From positions 62,001 through 126,000 of the forward strand of contig NZ_BAWW01000033.1 of NCBI RefSeq assembly GCF_000875975.1: a stretch of 64,000 nucleotides of DNA, given 5' to 3'. The notes beneath the pieces are model-generated. The model saw only the letters and a program-made list of their open reading frames with translations. It did no database searches and had not been told where the DNA came from. This DNA is from Parachlamydia acanthamoebae. GTDB lineage: Bacteria; Chlamydiota; Chlamydiia; Chlamydiales; Parachlamydiaceae. This document shows, piece after piece, positions 56,710 through 64,000 of the stretch. The position numbers and the translations under genes were made by a program. The first letter of the stretch is position 1. Each line of letters begins with the position of its first letter.

Positions 56710-57056
56710 TTATTGGTCGGATATTCCGTATTTTTGCATTTATGACCAACCGGCCACCAATGATAACAGTAAGGACATTTCCACTTTTTTTCTATTCCTC
56801 CTACGACTTCATAATTGGTTATATCGTTCTCAAAAATATAAAATCCTTGTTGATCGGTTCGTATAACGTTTGTTTCGATCAAATTATTTTCTAAATGAAT
56901 ATAAATGGCATTGTCAGCGATTTCCACATCGTGTGAATCAAAATATAATTTTTCTGGATATCTTGGAGCCGGGGAGTCGCTAACATGTGCTGCCGAAAGA
57001 CACATAGAAGAAAAAAAGCAGATTAGAAAAAATAATCATTTGAGAAAATATTTCAC
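56703..57056 (-). pseudogene. Cassette gene A (second copy), leader interrupted by an in-frame stop
   Basis: A GTG at 57056 has an ideal ribosome site (AAGGAG at 57069-57064, 7-base gap). The frame reads VKYFLK, then TGA (57038-57036), then LFFLICFFSSMCLSAAHVSD and the rest to a stop at 56703. Without the TGA this is a textbook signal peptide plus an 85-residue mature protein. From the internal ATG at 57005 a 100-residue product without a full leader is possible. The mature part has CPYCYHWWPVGHKC near its end, a zinc-knuckle-like cluster, and aligns with the copy at 49296-49607. Likely inactivated or restarting internally. Confidence 0.65.
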
Positions 57057-57425
57057 GGAATTTCTCCTTAAAATTAGTGATTAGGTCGTCTTTAAATTTG
57101 AAAGCATATAAAAATCTTTTCCTAAATTTCTTGAGACCAACGCTACCAAAAAGCTCTAAAAACTAACAGAAAAGATTTAACTTTTTGTACTTTATCACCC
57201 GAAAAATTTTATGATTTTGTTCGCATAAATTTTAATGATTAGATCTCTTTCTGAATTTTTAGAATTCGACACACTGTGGTTTTAGTGACTTCCGTTTATG
57301 CCGCAGGTTCCAAGTGGAACTACATCTTGCTGATATTTTTGGTGAATAGGCATATGCCCTTGTACTTACTTGCTAGCATGGCTTCGAATATGCATTCTCG
57401 TTGTCTTTTTAGCGAGATTTCTCTC

Positions 57426-57532
57426 GAAATGAAACATGGACAAATTGCTTTGATTAACGAAAATTGTTCCACTATAGCCCTGTGTCGTAGCAAAGTGATT
57501 TTTGAGAGAAGCTTTTGAGCAATTTGATGGAA
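57426..57532 (+). pseudogene. Decayed duplicate of an internal glmS segment
   Basis: These 107 bases align with glmS 55312-55416. The shared core TTGCTTTGATTAACGAAAAT is identical, with about 13 substitutions and a 2-base (GA) insertion elsewhere. In protein terms EMKHGPIALINENCPTVAL became EMKHGQIALINENCSTIAL before the frame breaks. The remaining sequence between cassette gene A and the hydrolase gene (57057-57425 and 57533-57700) holds no other feature I can support. Confidence 0.9.
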
Positions 57533-57704
57533 GGAGTCGATTGGTTAAGTCCCTTTAATAATACCTGCTTTCTTTGTGGCCTGTTCCTATTTTTATTATT
57601 AATTTCAAATATTTTCTTCTTCTCTAACTTCACCTTCATAGAATTATCAGGCTTTGAATTTAGAGTAAAGTTGGAGATTTGTTTATAAAAATAATTTCCA
57701 ATGT

Positions 57705-57710
57705 TATAAT
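57705..57710 (+). promoter_or_regulatory. Possible -10 box for the NAPE-PLD-like gene
   Basis: TATAAT lies 24 bases ahead of the ATG at 57735, with TTTATA as a poor -35 hexamer 17 bases upstream. AGGGGGA follows as the ribosome site. Plausible but unproven. Confidence 0.35.
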
Positions 57711-57734
57711 GTAAAAAAAGCTAGGGGGATTTAA

Positions 57735-59672
57735 ATGGCGATTGATTCAAAAATAATGACGAATAATTTACTGACGATTTCCAATAATATTTCTAAAAGT
57801 CCTAATTATTTCAGAATAAATAAAAAGTCTGGATCTATTCAAGAAAATGGATTTATTAGGCGTCACCTTCTTTCCCTTTTTTATGCGAAGTCACATTTAA
57901 ATAAATTAGAAAAAATAATTGATAAAAATATTCAATTAATTTCAGCGCTCGACCGAGAAGAATTTATCGGAAAACATACAGAGCCAACAGATCTTTTTTT
58001 AGCTGTTCAAAAATACAATCAAACTCTTGCAGCCATTACAAAACATAAATTGCTGGTTAAATCTGTATTAGCAAATAAAATCAAACTGAATTTTGTAAAA
58101 AATGATAAAGTTTCTGAATTAAATCCAACAACAGTTATTGGAGTTACAGATCAAGACATCTCAGCTGATCTTCAAAATGATAAACCGGTGATTGTTAAAG
58201 AAAGACGTTTTGTGAAAAAATACAATATTCGTCGATATCCTAATGATAATCTTGATCATGCAAAAGAAGCCGGAAAAATTTTTACAAGTACGCAAAGAGA
58301 AAGAGTTTTGAGCGTCATGGGTCGAGTAATTGAGGGCACCGCTAAAATATTCGGGCATGAAGTGACAGCCTTTCAAAAATACCATTATCGCACAAACAAT
58401 GAAACAGATGAACAGATTTATGCTCCCCGTACAAGTCCATTAAATCTAACGACAGAGCCCACATCTTTCTGGCTTGGACATGCAACTTTATTTTTAAGCA
58501 TTCCTCTTAAATCTGATAAAGGAACAGTCGCTTCTTTTAATGTAATCACGGACCCCGTTGAGGGAGATCTTCACCGCCTCCTTTATCCAAGACAAACGAA
58601 ATTTGCTCGTCCCATGGAAGAAACCCCAGCTCCTGATGTCTACTTGCTTTCCCACAATCATATGGATCACTATAACAAAGAGACCGTGAAAAAAATATTT
58701 GCGCAACAACCGATTATGGTTGTTCCTGTGGGTGATGGCGATCGATATGCAAAACTGGCAAAAAAAATTGGATTCGACCATGCGAACATTATAGAGCTCG
58801 ATTGGTGGGAAAAAAAAGATCTAGAATTTGAAAAGAATGGCGAACGTTATCACATGCAGATAGCGGCGACTCCTGCACGTCATTGGAGTGGGATTGGACC
58901 TTGCGATGGGCATGAGTCAACTTTTCTAGGCTATGTTATTCAAGGGAATGAAGGCGGTGACATTTATTTTGCGGGTGATACGGCACGTTTAAATGATGAT
59001 CACATTCAAAAGCTGAGAGAGAACTTTAGCATTCGTTGGAATTTTCAGCCAGGTGGTCCTGATGAAGTTAGAAAGAACATGGAAAGTACACATCAGGCTT
59101 CTGTAGATGGACTTTGGATGCATTTTAAGATGATGATTTCTAGAGTTTATCAAGAAGGAATGGATAAAGAAGAATTTTTGAGACAAGCAGGAGAGTTGAA
59201 AACAATTTACATGCATACTATGGCATATAAATTGGGAAATCTACATTTAAGCGATACTAAAGATAGCCTGCAAAGAGTTCTAGCAGCTTTGTCAGTTTAT
59301 GAAGACACAAATACACATTTAGCACAAATTGAAGAGAAAGTGAAAACTCGGATTGCTAAACAGAGAGAAAAATTAACAACAAAGTCATTATCTGAGAAAA
59401 AAATGGCAAAAGTAGAGGCAAGACTAGCTAAAACAAGTGTAAAAGTTCGCAATCAATTAATAGAAAAAGAACTAGGCCTTAAAAGCTATGAAAAGCAGGT
59501 TTATGATGAGCTTTGTGCATTTGCAAAAGATTTTGTATTTGAAGATGGTAAAAGATTGTTGCCAGATGAAATCTCTAAACTTCTTCAAGAAACAGTGATT
59601 GTTTCTAAGATTGGCGCACGTTTGGGTTTAGAAACACGAAAAGAGGATCAATTAGAGAATACCTTTTTTTAG
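57735..59672 (+). CDS. Metallo-beta-lactamase-fold hydrolase, NAPE-PLD-like, with long extensions
   Basis: The protein has 645 residues. Residues about 240-500 hold a metallo-beta-lactamase fold: TSFWLGHATLFLSIPL, the metal motif HNHMDH (307-312), AATPARHWSGIGPCDG and IYFAGDTARLNDDH. This set matches the family of N-acyl-phosphatidylethanolamine phospholipase D and UlaG-like lactonases. The first 160 residues and the last 110 (helical, Lys/Glu-rich) are additions without a known domain. All metal ligands expected for two zinc ions appear to be present. No signal peptide. The substrate could be host or own lipids; this is inference. A hairpin terminator follows. Confidence 0.8.
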   Translation: MAIDSKIMTNNLLTISNNISKSPNYFRINKKSGSIQENGFIRRHLLSLFYAKSHLNKLEKIIDKNIQLISALDREEFIGKHTEPTDLFLAVQKYNQTLAAITKHKLLVKSVLANKIKLNFVKNDKVSELNPTTVIGVTDQDISADLQNDKPVIVKERRFVKKYNIRRYPNDNLDHAKEAGKIFTSTQRERVLSVMGRVIEGTAKIFGHEVTAFQKYHYRTNNETDEQIYAPRTSPLNLTTEPTSFWLGHATLFLSIPLKSDKGTVASFNVITDPVEGDLHRLLYPRQTKFARPMEETPAPDVYLLSHNHMDHYNKETVKKIFAQQPIMVVPVGDGDRYAKLAKKIGFDHANIIELDWWEKKDLEFEKNGERYHMQIAATPARHWSGIGPCDGHESTFLGYVIQGNEGGDIYFAGDTARLNDDHIQKLRENFSIRWNFQPGGPDEVRKNMESTHQASVDGLWMHFKMMISRVYQEGMDKEEFLRQAGELKTIYMHTMAYKLGNLHLSDTKDSLQRVLAALSVYEDTNTHLAQIEEKVKTRIAKQREKLTTKSLSEKKMAKVEARLAKTSVKVRNQLIEKELGLKSYEKQVYDELCAFAKDFVFEDGKRLLPDEISKLLQETVIVSKIGARLGLETRKEDQLENTFF

Positions 59673-59696
59673 TTTTTGATTTGAACAAAAAGACTT

Positions 59697-59736
59697 CCTA
59701 AAAGGCTATGGTATGTGAAAACCATAGTCTTTTAGG
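59697..59736. terminator. Long hairpin terminator between convergent genes
   Basis: CCTAAAAGGCTATGGT (59697-59712) pairs with ACCATAGTCTTTTAGG (59721-59736) with one G-T pair and an 8-base loop. On the minus strand it is followed by AAGTCTTTTTG, so it best serves the 60226-59747 gene, and it also lies 24 bases behind the plus-strand stop. Confidence 0.8.
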
Positions 59737-59746
59737 ACGAAGAAAT

Positions 59747-60226
59747 TTATCTCGATTTTCTTTGACTATTTTTCTCTTTTTGTGAGGATAGATTCTCGTA
59801 GTCACTTGTGAAAATTTTTGCTTGTTCAACATCTTCAGGGAAAGGAGAGGATGTCCTCAGTGCTCTATCAAGGATCTCATGTAGACTGGAGAAAGCTATA
59901 GCCTTATTAGCTTTATCGTTAGAAAAGGAAAGATGCCACATTGTAGTTTCAACATTATAATAAAAAAGAATGTGCCCAAATTGTTGAAAAGCATCTACAA
60001 ATTTCATAGAACTCTTATATTTCTTTTGTGTAGTCAAGCCTTTAACCCCAATAAAAAAAGCCCTCATATGAAATCCTGGATGTGTCGTCAATTCAGAGGT
60101 AGAGAAAAGAGTGTTAGGTAAGCTTTCGTGATAAAAGTTTCTGTTATTGATATCAGCAAATGCATCTTGCAAGCTCCGATCATTATGTGCATTTTTAAAA
60201 ATGCTTTCAAAACGGCAGTAAAGCAT
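59747..60226 (-). CDS. Hypothetical protein
   Basis: The protein has 159 residues and no recognised domain, signal peptide or membrane helix. It contains HPGFHMRAFFIGVKGL (about 49-64) and a Lys/Arg-rich end. No good ribosome site precedes ATG 60226; the frame opens 14 codons earlier with a TTG as another possible start. It could be the rest of a longer gene. A strong terminator directly behind it argues that it is or was expressed. Confidence 0.5.
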   Translation of the reverse strand: MLYCRFESIFKNAHNDRSLQDAFADINNRNFYHESLPNTLFSTSELTTHPGFHMRAFFIGVKGLTTQKKYKSSMKFVDAFQQFGHILFYYNVETTMWHLSFSNDKANKAIAFSSLHEILDRALRTSSPFPEDVEQAKIFTSDYENLSSQKEKNSQRKSR

Positions 60227-60334
60227 CGGATTTTTTTGATCAAAAAGGATGTTTTTTTATATCCGTCCTATGCAAAGCGATCATGTTGCTTTGCAAGGAA
60301 GGAGGGATAAATGTGGGCTGCATGAGCCATCTAT

Positions 60335-61786
60335 TTATTTTGCTGGAGAAAACGGATTGAATTCAGCTTCAGCTTCTTTATCTGCAAAATCGTTTTCGAA
60401 ACGCACAGGTGTGTAGTTGGCAAATTGGGCGATCTCTTTGCGGAAGGTTAAGTTAACACTTCCTACGCTACCATGACGGTTTTTGGCAACGATCACTTCG
60501 GCCATTCCTGGCTTATCTAGTGGGTCGTAGTACTCGCGTCTGAGCAAGAACATGATGATATCGGAATCTTGCTCAATACTTCCGCTTTCACGCAGGTCAC
60601 TCATCATTGGACGGTGGCCTGTGCGCTCTTCCACTTTTCTGGAGAGCTGAGACAAGCAAAGGACAGGAATATTGAGTTCTCGTGCTAGGTTTTTTAACAT
60701 ACGGGAAATTTCAGAAATTTCGTTTTGTCGGTTTTCGCCACCTCGATTAGTGCCTGATCCTGAGATAAGCTGGAGGTAGTCGATGATAAGAAATCCAATG
60801 CCATATGTTTCCTTCATACGACGAGCCCTGGCTCTTAAATCAGTTATTTTAAGGCCTGGCTGATCATCAATTACCATCATGTGGTTTTGCATGTTATTAA
60901 CGGCCGCTACAACACGTTGGTATTCAATTCCATTAAGCGCACCGGTTTTGATTTTATCCGATTCCACTTCCGATTGAGAGCAGACAATACGATGCACAAG
61001 TTGCTCTGCGCTCATCTCAAGCGAGAAGATTCCAACAGGGATATTGCCTTTGAAGCACACATTTTCCGCGATATTAATGGCAAAGGCCGTTTTACCCATT
61101 GCAGGCCTCGCTGCTAATATCATCAAGTTTGAATTATTCAAACCATTTAACATGGTGTCGAGGTCTGTATAGTGAGAAGGTGTGCCTGTAACTCCTGTGT
61201 CTTCTGGACCACGTTGATGATAAAGCTCTTGCCTTTGTTGAAGCTCCTTAAGAAAGGGCACTTGTGATTCGGATTTAACACCAGATAAAATTTGCCCGAT
61301 CAAAACTCCACTAGCAGCAGCAGCTGATTGGCTAATCTGAAAGAAAAGTTGTTGTGCTTCATCTAATGCTTCTGAGACATCAGCTGGTTCTTCAAGGGCA
61401 CGTTTTTCAACATGTTGGGCAGCATGGATCATACTGCGCAGCATCGCTTTGTTGCGCACCAGCTCGCAATATTCTTCGATATGTGCCGATGTTCCCGCAA
61501 ACTGGGCGAGGGTAGTGACATAGGCAACGCCACCCACTGTTTTAAGTTTGTCCTGTCTTTTGAGCTCTTCACAAACTAAGTGCACATCCGCAGGTTTGTC
61601 ACTCTTATAGGCATCTTTAAGAGTTTGAAAAATGAGTTTATGTTCAGTGTAGTAAAAGTCTGCATCATCCAAAGCATCAGCTGCGACGTTAAGAGCGTTA
61701 ATACTTGTTAACATGCAACCCAATACCATCATTTCGGATTCTTTTGAGTTTGGTGCAATTTTGACTTTTATAGAGGCATCAGACAT
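60335..61786 (-). CDS. dnaB: Replicative DNA helicase DnaB
   Basis: DnaB unwinds DNA at the replication fork as a hexamer. The protein has 483 residues. The N-terminal DnaG-binding domain (KESEMMVLGCMLTS, then YTEHKLIFQTLKDAY) is followed by the RecA-like domain with Walker A LAARPAMGKTAFAINIAE (Lys232), Walker B FLIIDYLQLISG and the DnaB motif LCLSQLSRKVEER. DLRESGSIEQDSDIIMFLLR is typical of its C-terminal part. No intein. It lies 12 bases downstream of ridA. Confidence 0.97.
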   Translation of the reverse strand: MSDASIKVKIAPNSKESEMMVLGCMLTSINALNVAADALDDADFYYTEHKLIFQTLKDAYKSDKPADVHLVCEELKRQDKLKTVGGVAYVTTLAQFAGTSAHIEEYCELVRNKAMLRSMIHAAQHVEKRALEEPADVSEALDEAQQLFFQISQSAAAASGVLIGQILSGVKSESQVPFLKELQQRQELYHQRGPEDTGVTGTPSHYTDLDTMLNGLNNSNLMILAARPAMGKTAFAINIAENVCFKGNIPVGIFSLEMSAEQLVHRIVCSQSEVESDKIKTGALNGIEYQRVVAAVNNMQNHMMVIDDQPGLKITDLRARARRMKETYGIGFLIIDYLQLISGSGTNRGGENRQNEISEISRMLKNLARELNIPVLCLSQLSRKVEERTGHRPMMSDLRESGSIEQDSDIIMFLLRREYYDPLDKPGMAEVIVAKNRHGSVGSVNLTFRKEIAQFANYTPVRFENDFADKEAEAEFNPFSPAK

Positions 61787-61798
61787 CTCATTCTCTCT

Positions 61799-62212
61799 TT
61801 ATTGATCTTTAAAGGGGATTAGGGCTATGCACGAGATTTCCAAAGGAGAATCGAGTGGTAGCTTGGCGGCTTGGATCGTTTGCCGCGCAGGAAAAACAGG
61901 TCCAGGAAAGTGCATTTGATAAGCATTATTAAAAGTTGTAAAATCAGCCAAATCTTTTAAAAAAACGTCTGTGCGGATCACGTGGGTTAAGTCGGAACCG
62001 GCAGCTTCGAGAATGTTTCGAATATGTTGAATGACCAAATGTGTCATTTCAACAAGATCTCCTTCCAAAAGCTTCCCTGTGTGGAGGTCAAGAGGAAGTT
62101 GCCCTGAAACAAATAATAGTTGTCCTTGCTGCATGTCAACCGCCGCAGCTTGTGAATACGGGCCTAGAGCCGCAGGGGCATCAGAAGTCTGAATTTTACT
62201 AAGCTGAGACAT
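61799..62212 (-). CDS. ridA: RidA-family enamine/imine deaminase
   Basis: RidA hydrolyses reactive 2-aminoacrylate and related enamines. The 137-residue protein has the family core LGPYSQAAAVD, LLFVSGQLPLD, and PARQTIQAAKLPL with the conserved Arg, and the conserved Glu in PLEISCIALIP. AAGGAA is 5 bases before the ATG, which starts 2 bases behind the MORN gene stop. It is co-transcribed with that gene and dnaB. Confidence 0.94.
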   Translation of the reverse strand: MSQLSKIQTSDAPAALGPYSQAAAVDMQQGQLLFVSGQLPLDLHTGKLLEGDLVEMTHLVIQHIRNILEAAGSDLTHVIRTDVFLKDLADFTTFNNAYQMHFPGPVFPARQTIQAAKLPLDSPLEISCIALIPFKDQ

Positions 62213-62214
62213 GT

Positions 62215-64000
62215 TTATTCCTTCGCACTGAGGACGTGTGTGTCTTTTTTCTTATTGATTAATTTGCCATGATCAAAAGTTTGCAAAACTTTAGGCAATC
62301 CTAAATCGTCATATTTGTTGAATTTTCCATGTTTTTCTCCATGGACATACTCCCCTTCAAAAATAAGAGTTCCATCTTCGTTCCATTCTCTGCAGGTTCC
62401 ATGTAACTCCCCATTTTTGTAAGGATAAATCGCAGATTTCTGTCCACTTGGGAAGAAGGATTTTTCATCGCCTTCTTTTTTGTCTTGAATGAAGAGGGCT
62501 TGTTTTTTGATGGCACCGTTTCCATAGTACTCATAGGCCATGCCATCTTGATTGTCATCCTTGAATTCTGCAGAAATATAAATGCGACCATCTGTGGCAT
62601 AGACTCCAGCGATCCCATTTTTTAATCCATTTTTATAAAAAGTACTGGATACTTTTGTCCCGACTTCGTTGAATTCGGCCACTTCGCCTTCCAGGATGCC
62701 GTTTTCAAAAGTGGCTTCCATGGCTTTCACTCTTCCTAATTGAGGATGGGTCGGATAGAAAACCTGATGTAAACCGTGTAAGCGATTGTTTTTGTAATGG
62801 TAAATAAATTCGCGGCCATCCAATTTAAGGGCGTAATATCTACCTTCGAGATCTCCATTTTGGTAATAAGCTTCTTCCAAAATACGGCCTTCTGGAGAGC
62901 AGATGATCTTTTTCCCATGCAAGATCCCATTTTCATAAGCCATTTGACTCATCTTAGTGCCTTGCGCATAATATTGGGCTTGTAATCCATGCAGCTTACC
63001 ATGTTGATAATGACGCTCAGAAGAGATTTGTTGGTTCGTTTTGTCCGCCTCTTTCGGATGATATTCGTAATGGGTACCCGTAGGTTGATTGATAGCATAA
63101 TGTTTTTCAAATTGAACAGAGCCATCCTTATACCAGCCGAGGTAATCACCTTCTAAACAACCTTGTGACCAAGAAATTTTTGTGGCTAGTTGCCCGTTGG
63201 GATAATAGCTTTCTTCAGTCCCGTCTTTTTTGCCATTCTGATAAACCACTTTATGTTTAGGTTGATCTGCATCAAACCATTCCGAAACTTCTCCATGTGG
63301 AACATCTTGGTGGTAGGAGGCCTGATAGATCAAAGCTCCTGAGGCATTCCATTCTTGGTGGAGTCCTTCTTTGCGTCCTTCTGCATCGTACGACATGAGG
63401 ATCTGCGGGGTCGCAGAAGGGAACCATGCTTTATACGTATGGACAGGACGATTGTGTAGGTAGGTCGCTTCTATTTCTTTGGTTCCATTTTCATACCACA
63501 TTTGAAAGAGACCATGCTTTTCCCCATTGTCGTAGATTGCAGAAATGAGTGGTTGCTTATTCCCATAGAACTCTTCATAAGATCCGTGATGAAACCCATT
63601 TCGGTAATGGGCCCTTACTTTGATCTCTCCAGAAGCATAATATTCTTCTTGAGGGCCATCGAATTCTCCATTTGTATAAAGATAAGCACGTTTAAGTTGC
63701 CCATTGGGATACCATTCGCGGTATTCTCCATGCAATTGATGCGCGACCATTGTATAAGTTTTGATTTTATTGCCTTGCGCGTCCCATTCCGTAATCGGTT
63801 CGGCCAGAACACCTGGCGTTTTGTAGGTCGCAAGATAAGCGAGCTTCCCATTTTCATGTATTTTTCGATGAGTTTTTGTTGGAAGGCCTCTTTGATAAGT
63901 GGCTTCTTCTATAAGATCTCCATTGTCAGCATAAACCTGCTCAACACCTTCTTTTTTACCCAAATAATAATGGACTTGAGAACGCGTTTGTCCGTTTGGG
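62215..64000 (-). CDS. MORN-variant (YwqK-like) repeat protein, 5' end outside the window
   Basis: The minus-strand frame is open from the stop at 62215 to the right edge and beyond; a TTG at 63963 is not the true start because the repeat pattern continues through it (PNGQTRSQVHYYLGKKEG). At least 594 residues are made of about 23-residue repeats of the type YxNGxxxGxxxxYYxNGxxxxxxxY, for example YENGTKEIEATYLHNRPVHT and YPNGQLKRAYLYTNGEFDG. This is the MORN-variant repeat found in YwqK-type proteins. Such repeats form long beta-ribbon rods. In chlamydiae large MORN proteins may contact host membranes; that is inference. Poly-Lys end KKKDTHVLSAKE. Confidence 0.88.
   Translation of the reverse strand, partial: PNGQTRSQVHYYLGKKEGVEQVYADNGDLIEEATYQRGLPTKTHRKIHENGKLAYLATYKTPGVLAEPITEWDAQGNKIKTYTMVAHQLHGEYREWYPNGQLKRAYLYTNGEFDGPQEEYYASGEIKVRAHYRNGFHHGSYEEFYGNKQPLISAIYDNGEKHGLFQMWYENGTKEIEATYLHNRPVHTYKAWFPSATPQILMSYDAEGRKEGLHQEWNASGALIYQASYHQDVPHGEVSEWFDADQPKHKVVYQNGKKDGTEESYYPNGQLATKISWSQGCLEGDYLGWYKDGSVQFEKHYAINQPTGTHYEYHPKEADKTNQQISSERHYQHGKLHGLQAQYYAQGTKMSQMAYENGILHGKKIICSPEGRILEEAYYQNGDLEGRYYALKLDGREFIYHYKNNRLHGLHQVFYPTHPQLGRVKAMEATFENGILEGEVAEFNEVGTKVSSTFYKNGLKNGIAGVYATDGRIYISAEFKDDNQDGMAYEYYGNGAIKKQALFIQDKKEGDEKSFFPSGQKSAIYPYKNGELHGTCREWNEDGTLIFEGEYVHGEKHGKFNKYDDLGLPKVLQTFDHGKLINKKKDTHVLSAKE

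Noticed and set aside
57239-57295. Minus-strand peptide TEVTKTTVCRILKIQKEI resembling a helix-turn-helix recognition part of a transposase or resolvase
   Set aside because: Only 18 codons between stops, and the upstream sequence does not continue in a consistent frame; too short to call.

Overview
The window looks like the chromosome of an environmental, amoeba-associated chlamydia (Parachlamydiaceae or a close relative). This is inferred from gene content and order, since no rRNA is present. Three neighbour pairs match the order I remember from Chlamydia trachomatis: lpd-lipA, mnmE-nth and glmM-glmS. A class I (DhnA/FbaB-type) fructose-bisphosphate aldolase and a TyrP-type aromatic amino acid permease also fit. 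An F-box/WD40 protein, a catalase, a full Kdp system, a NAPE-PLD-like hydrolase and very large repeat proteins point to the larger-genome, protist-hosted chlamydiae rather than the animal pathogens. The DNA is AT-rich with short intergenic gaps and no tRNA that I can recognise.

Layout. 1-934: 5' part of an RHS-repeat protein (minus strand). 1.1-8.2 kb: kdpF-A-B-C-D, a high-affinity K+ pump with its sensor kinase but no kdpE nearby. 8.3-12.6 kb: a tripartite drug efflux operon (NodT-type outer membrane lipoprotein, HlyD adaptor, DHA2 transporter). 12.7-15.7 kb: an archaeal/eukaryal-type prolyl-tRNA synthetase and three small unknowns. 15.9-26.1 kb: one 3414-codon gene whose C-terminal third carries SecA/SF2-helicase-like motor motifs and a polyglutamine tract. 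26.2-34.4 kb (minus): tyrP, katA, argS, a HEAT-like protein, lipA and lpd. 34.5-37.2 kb: a lipoprotein, a zinc-ribbon membrane protein, a predicted dead dual-specificity phosphatase and an unknown with an internal duplication. 37.3-46.0 kb (minus): M20 and M48 peptidases, a membrane-anchored candidate glycosidase, MoxR, a small membrane protein, FbaB and a DUF1761 protein. 46.1-48.1 kb: mnmE and nth.

48.1-51.0 kb is a gene graveyard: a decayed gene, a frameshifted gene, a transposase remnant and a truncated NlpC/P60-like fragment. It is followed by the F-box/WD40 gene, glmM and glmS. Behind glmS sits a second copy of a two-gene cassette (small exported cysteine-rich protein A plus membrane-anchored protein B). 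The first copy lies in the graveyard. A 107-bp decayed duplicate of an internal piece of glmS lies beyond the second copy. The window closes with the NAPE-PLD-like hydrolase, an unknown, dnaB, ridA and a MORN/YwqK-repeat protein that runs off the right end.

Housekeeping genes (proS, argS, lipA, lpd, mnmE, nth, glmM, glmS, dnaB) alternate with accessory genes that look host-directed (F-box, pseudophosphatase, MORN, RHS, giant motor). The best candidates for something undescribed are the giant SecA-like motor protein, the duplicated A/B cassette with lesions at both copies, and the Cys-to-Ser phosphatase-like protein. All functions are read from sequence motifs and memory of families; no database search was run.
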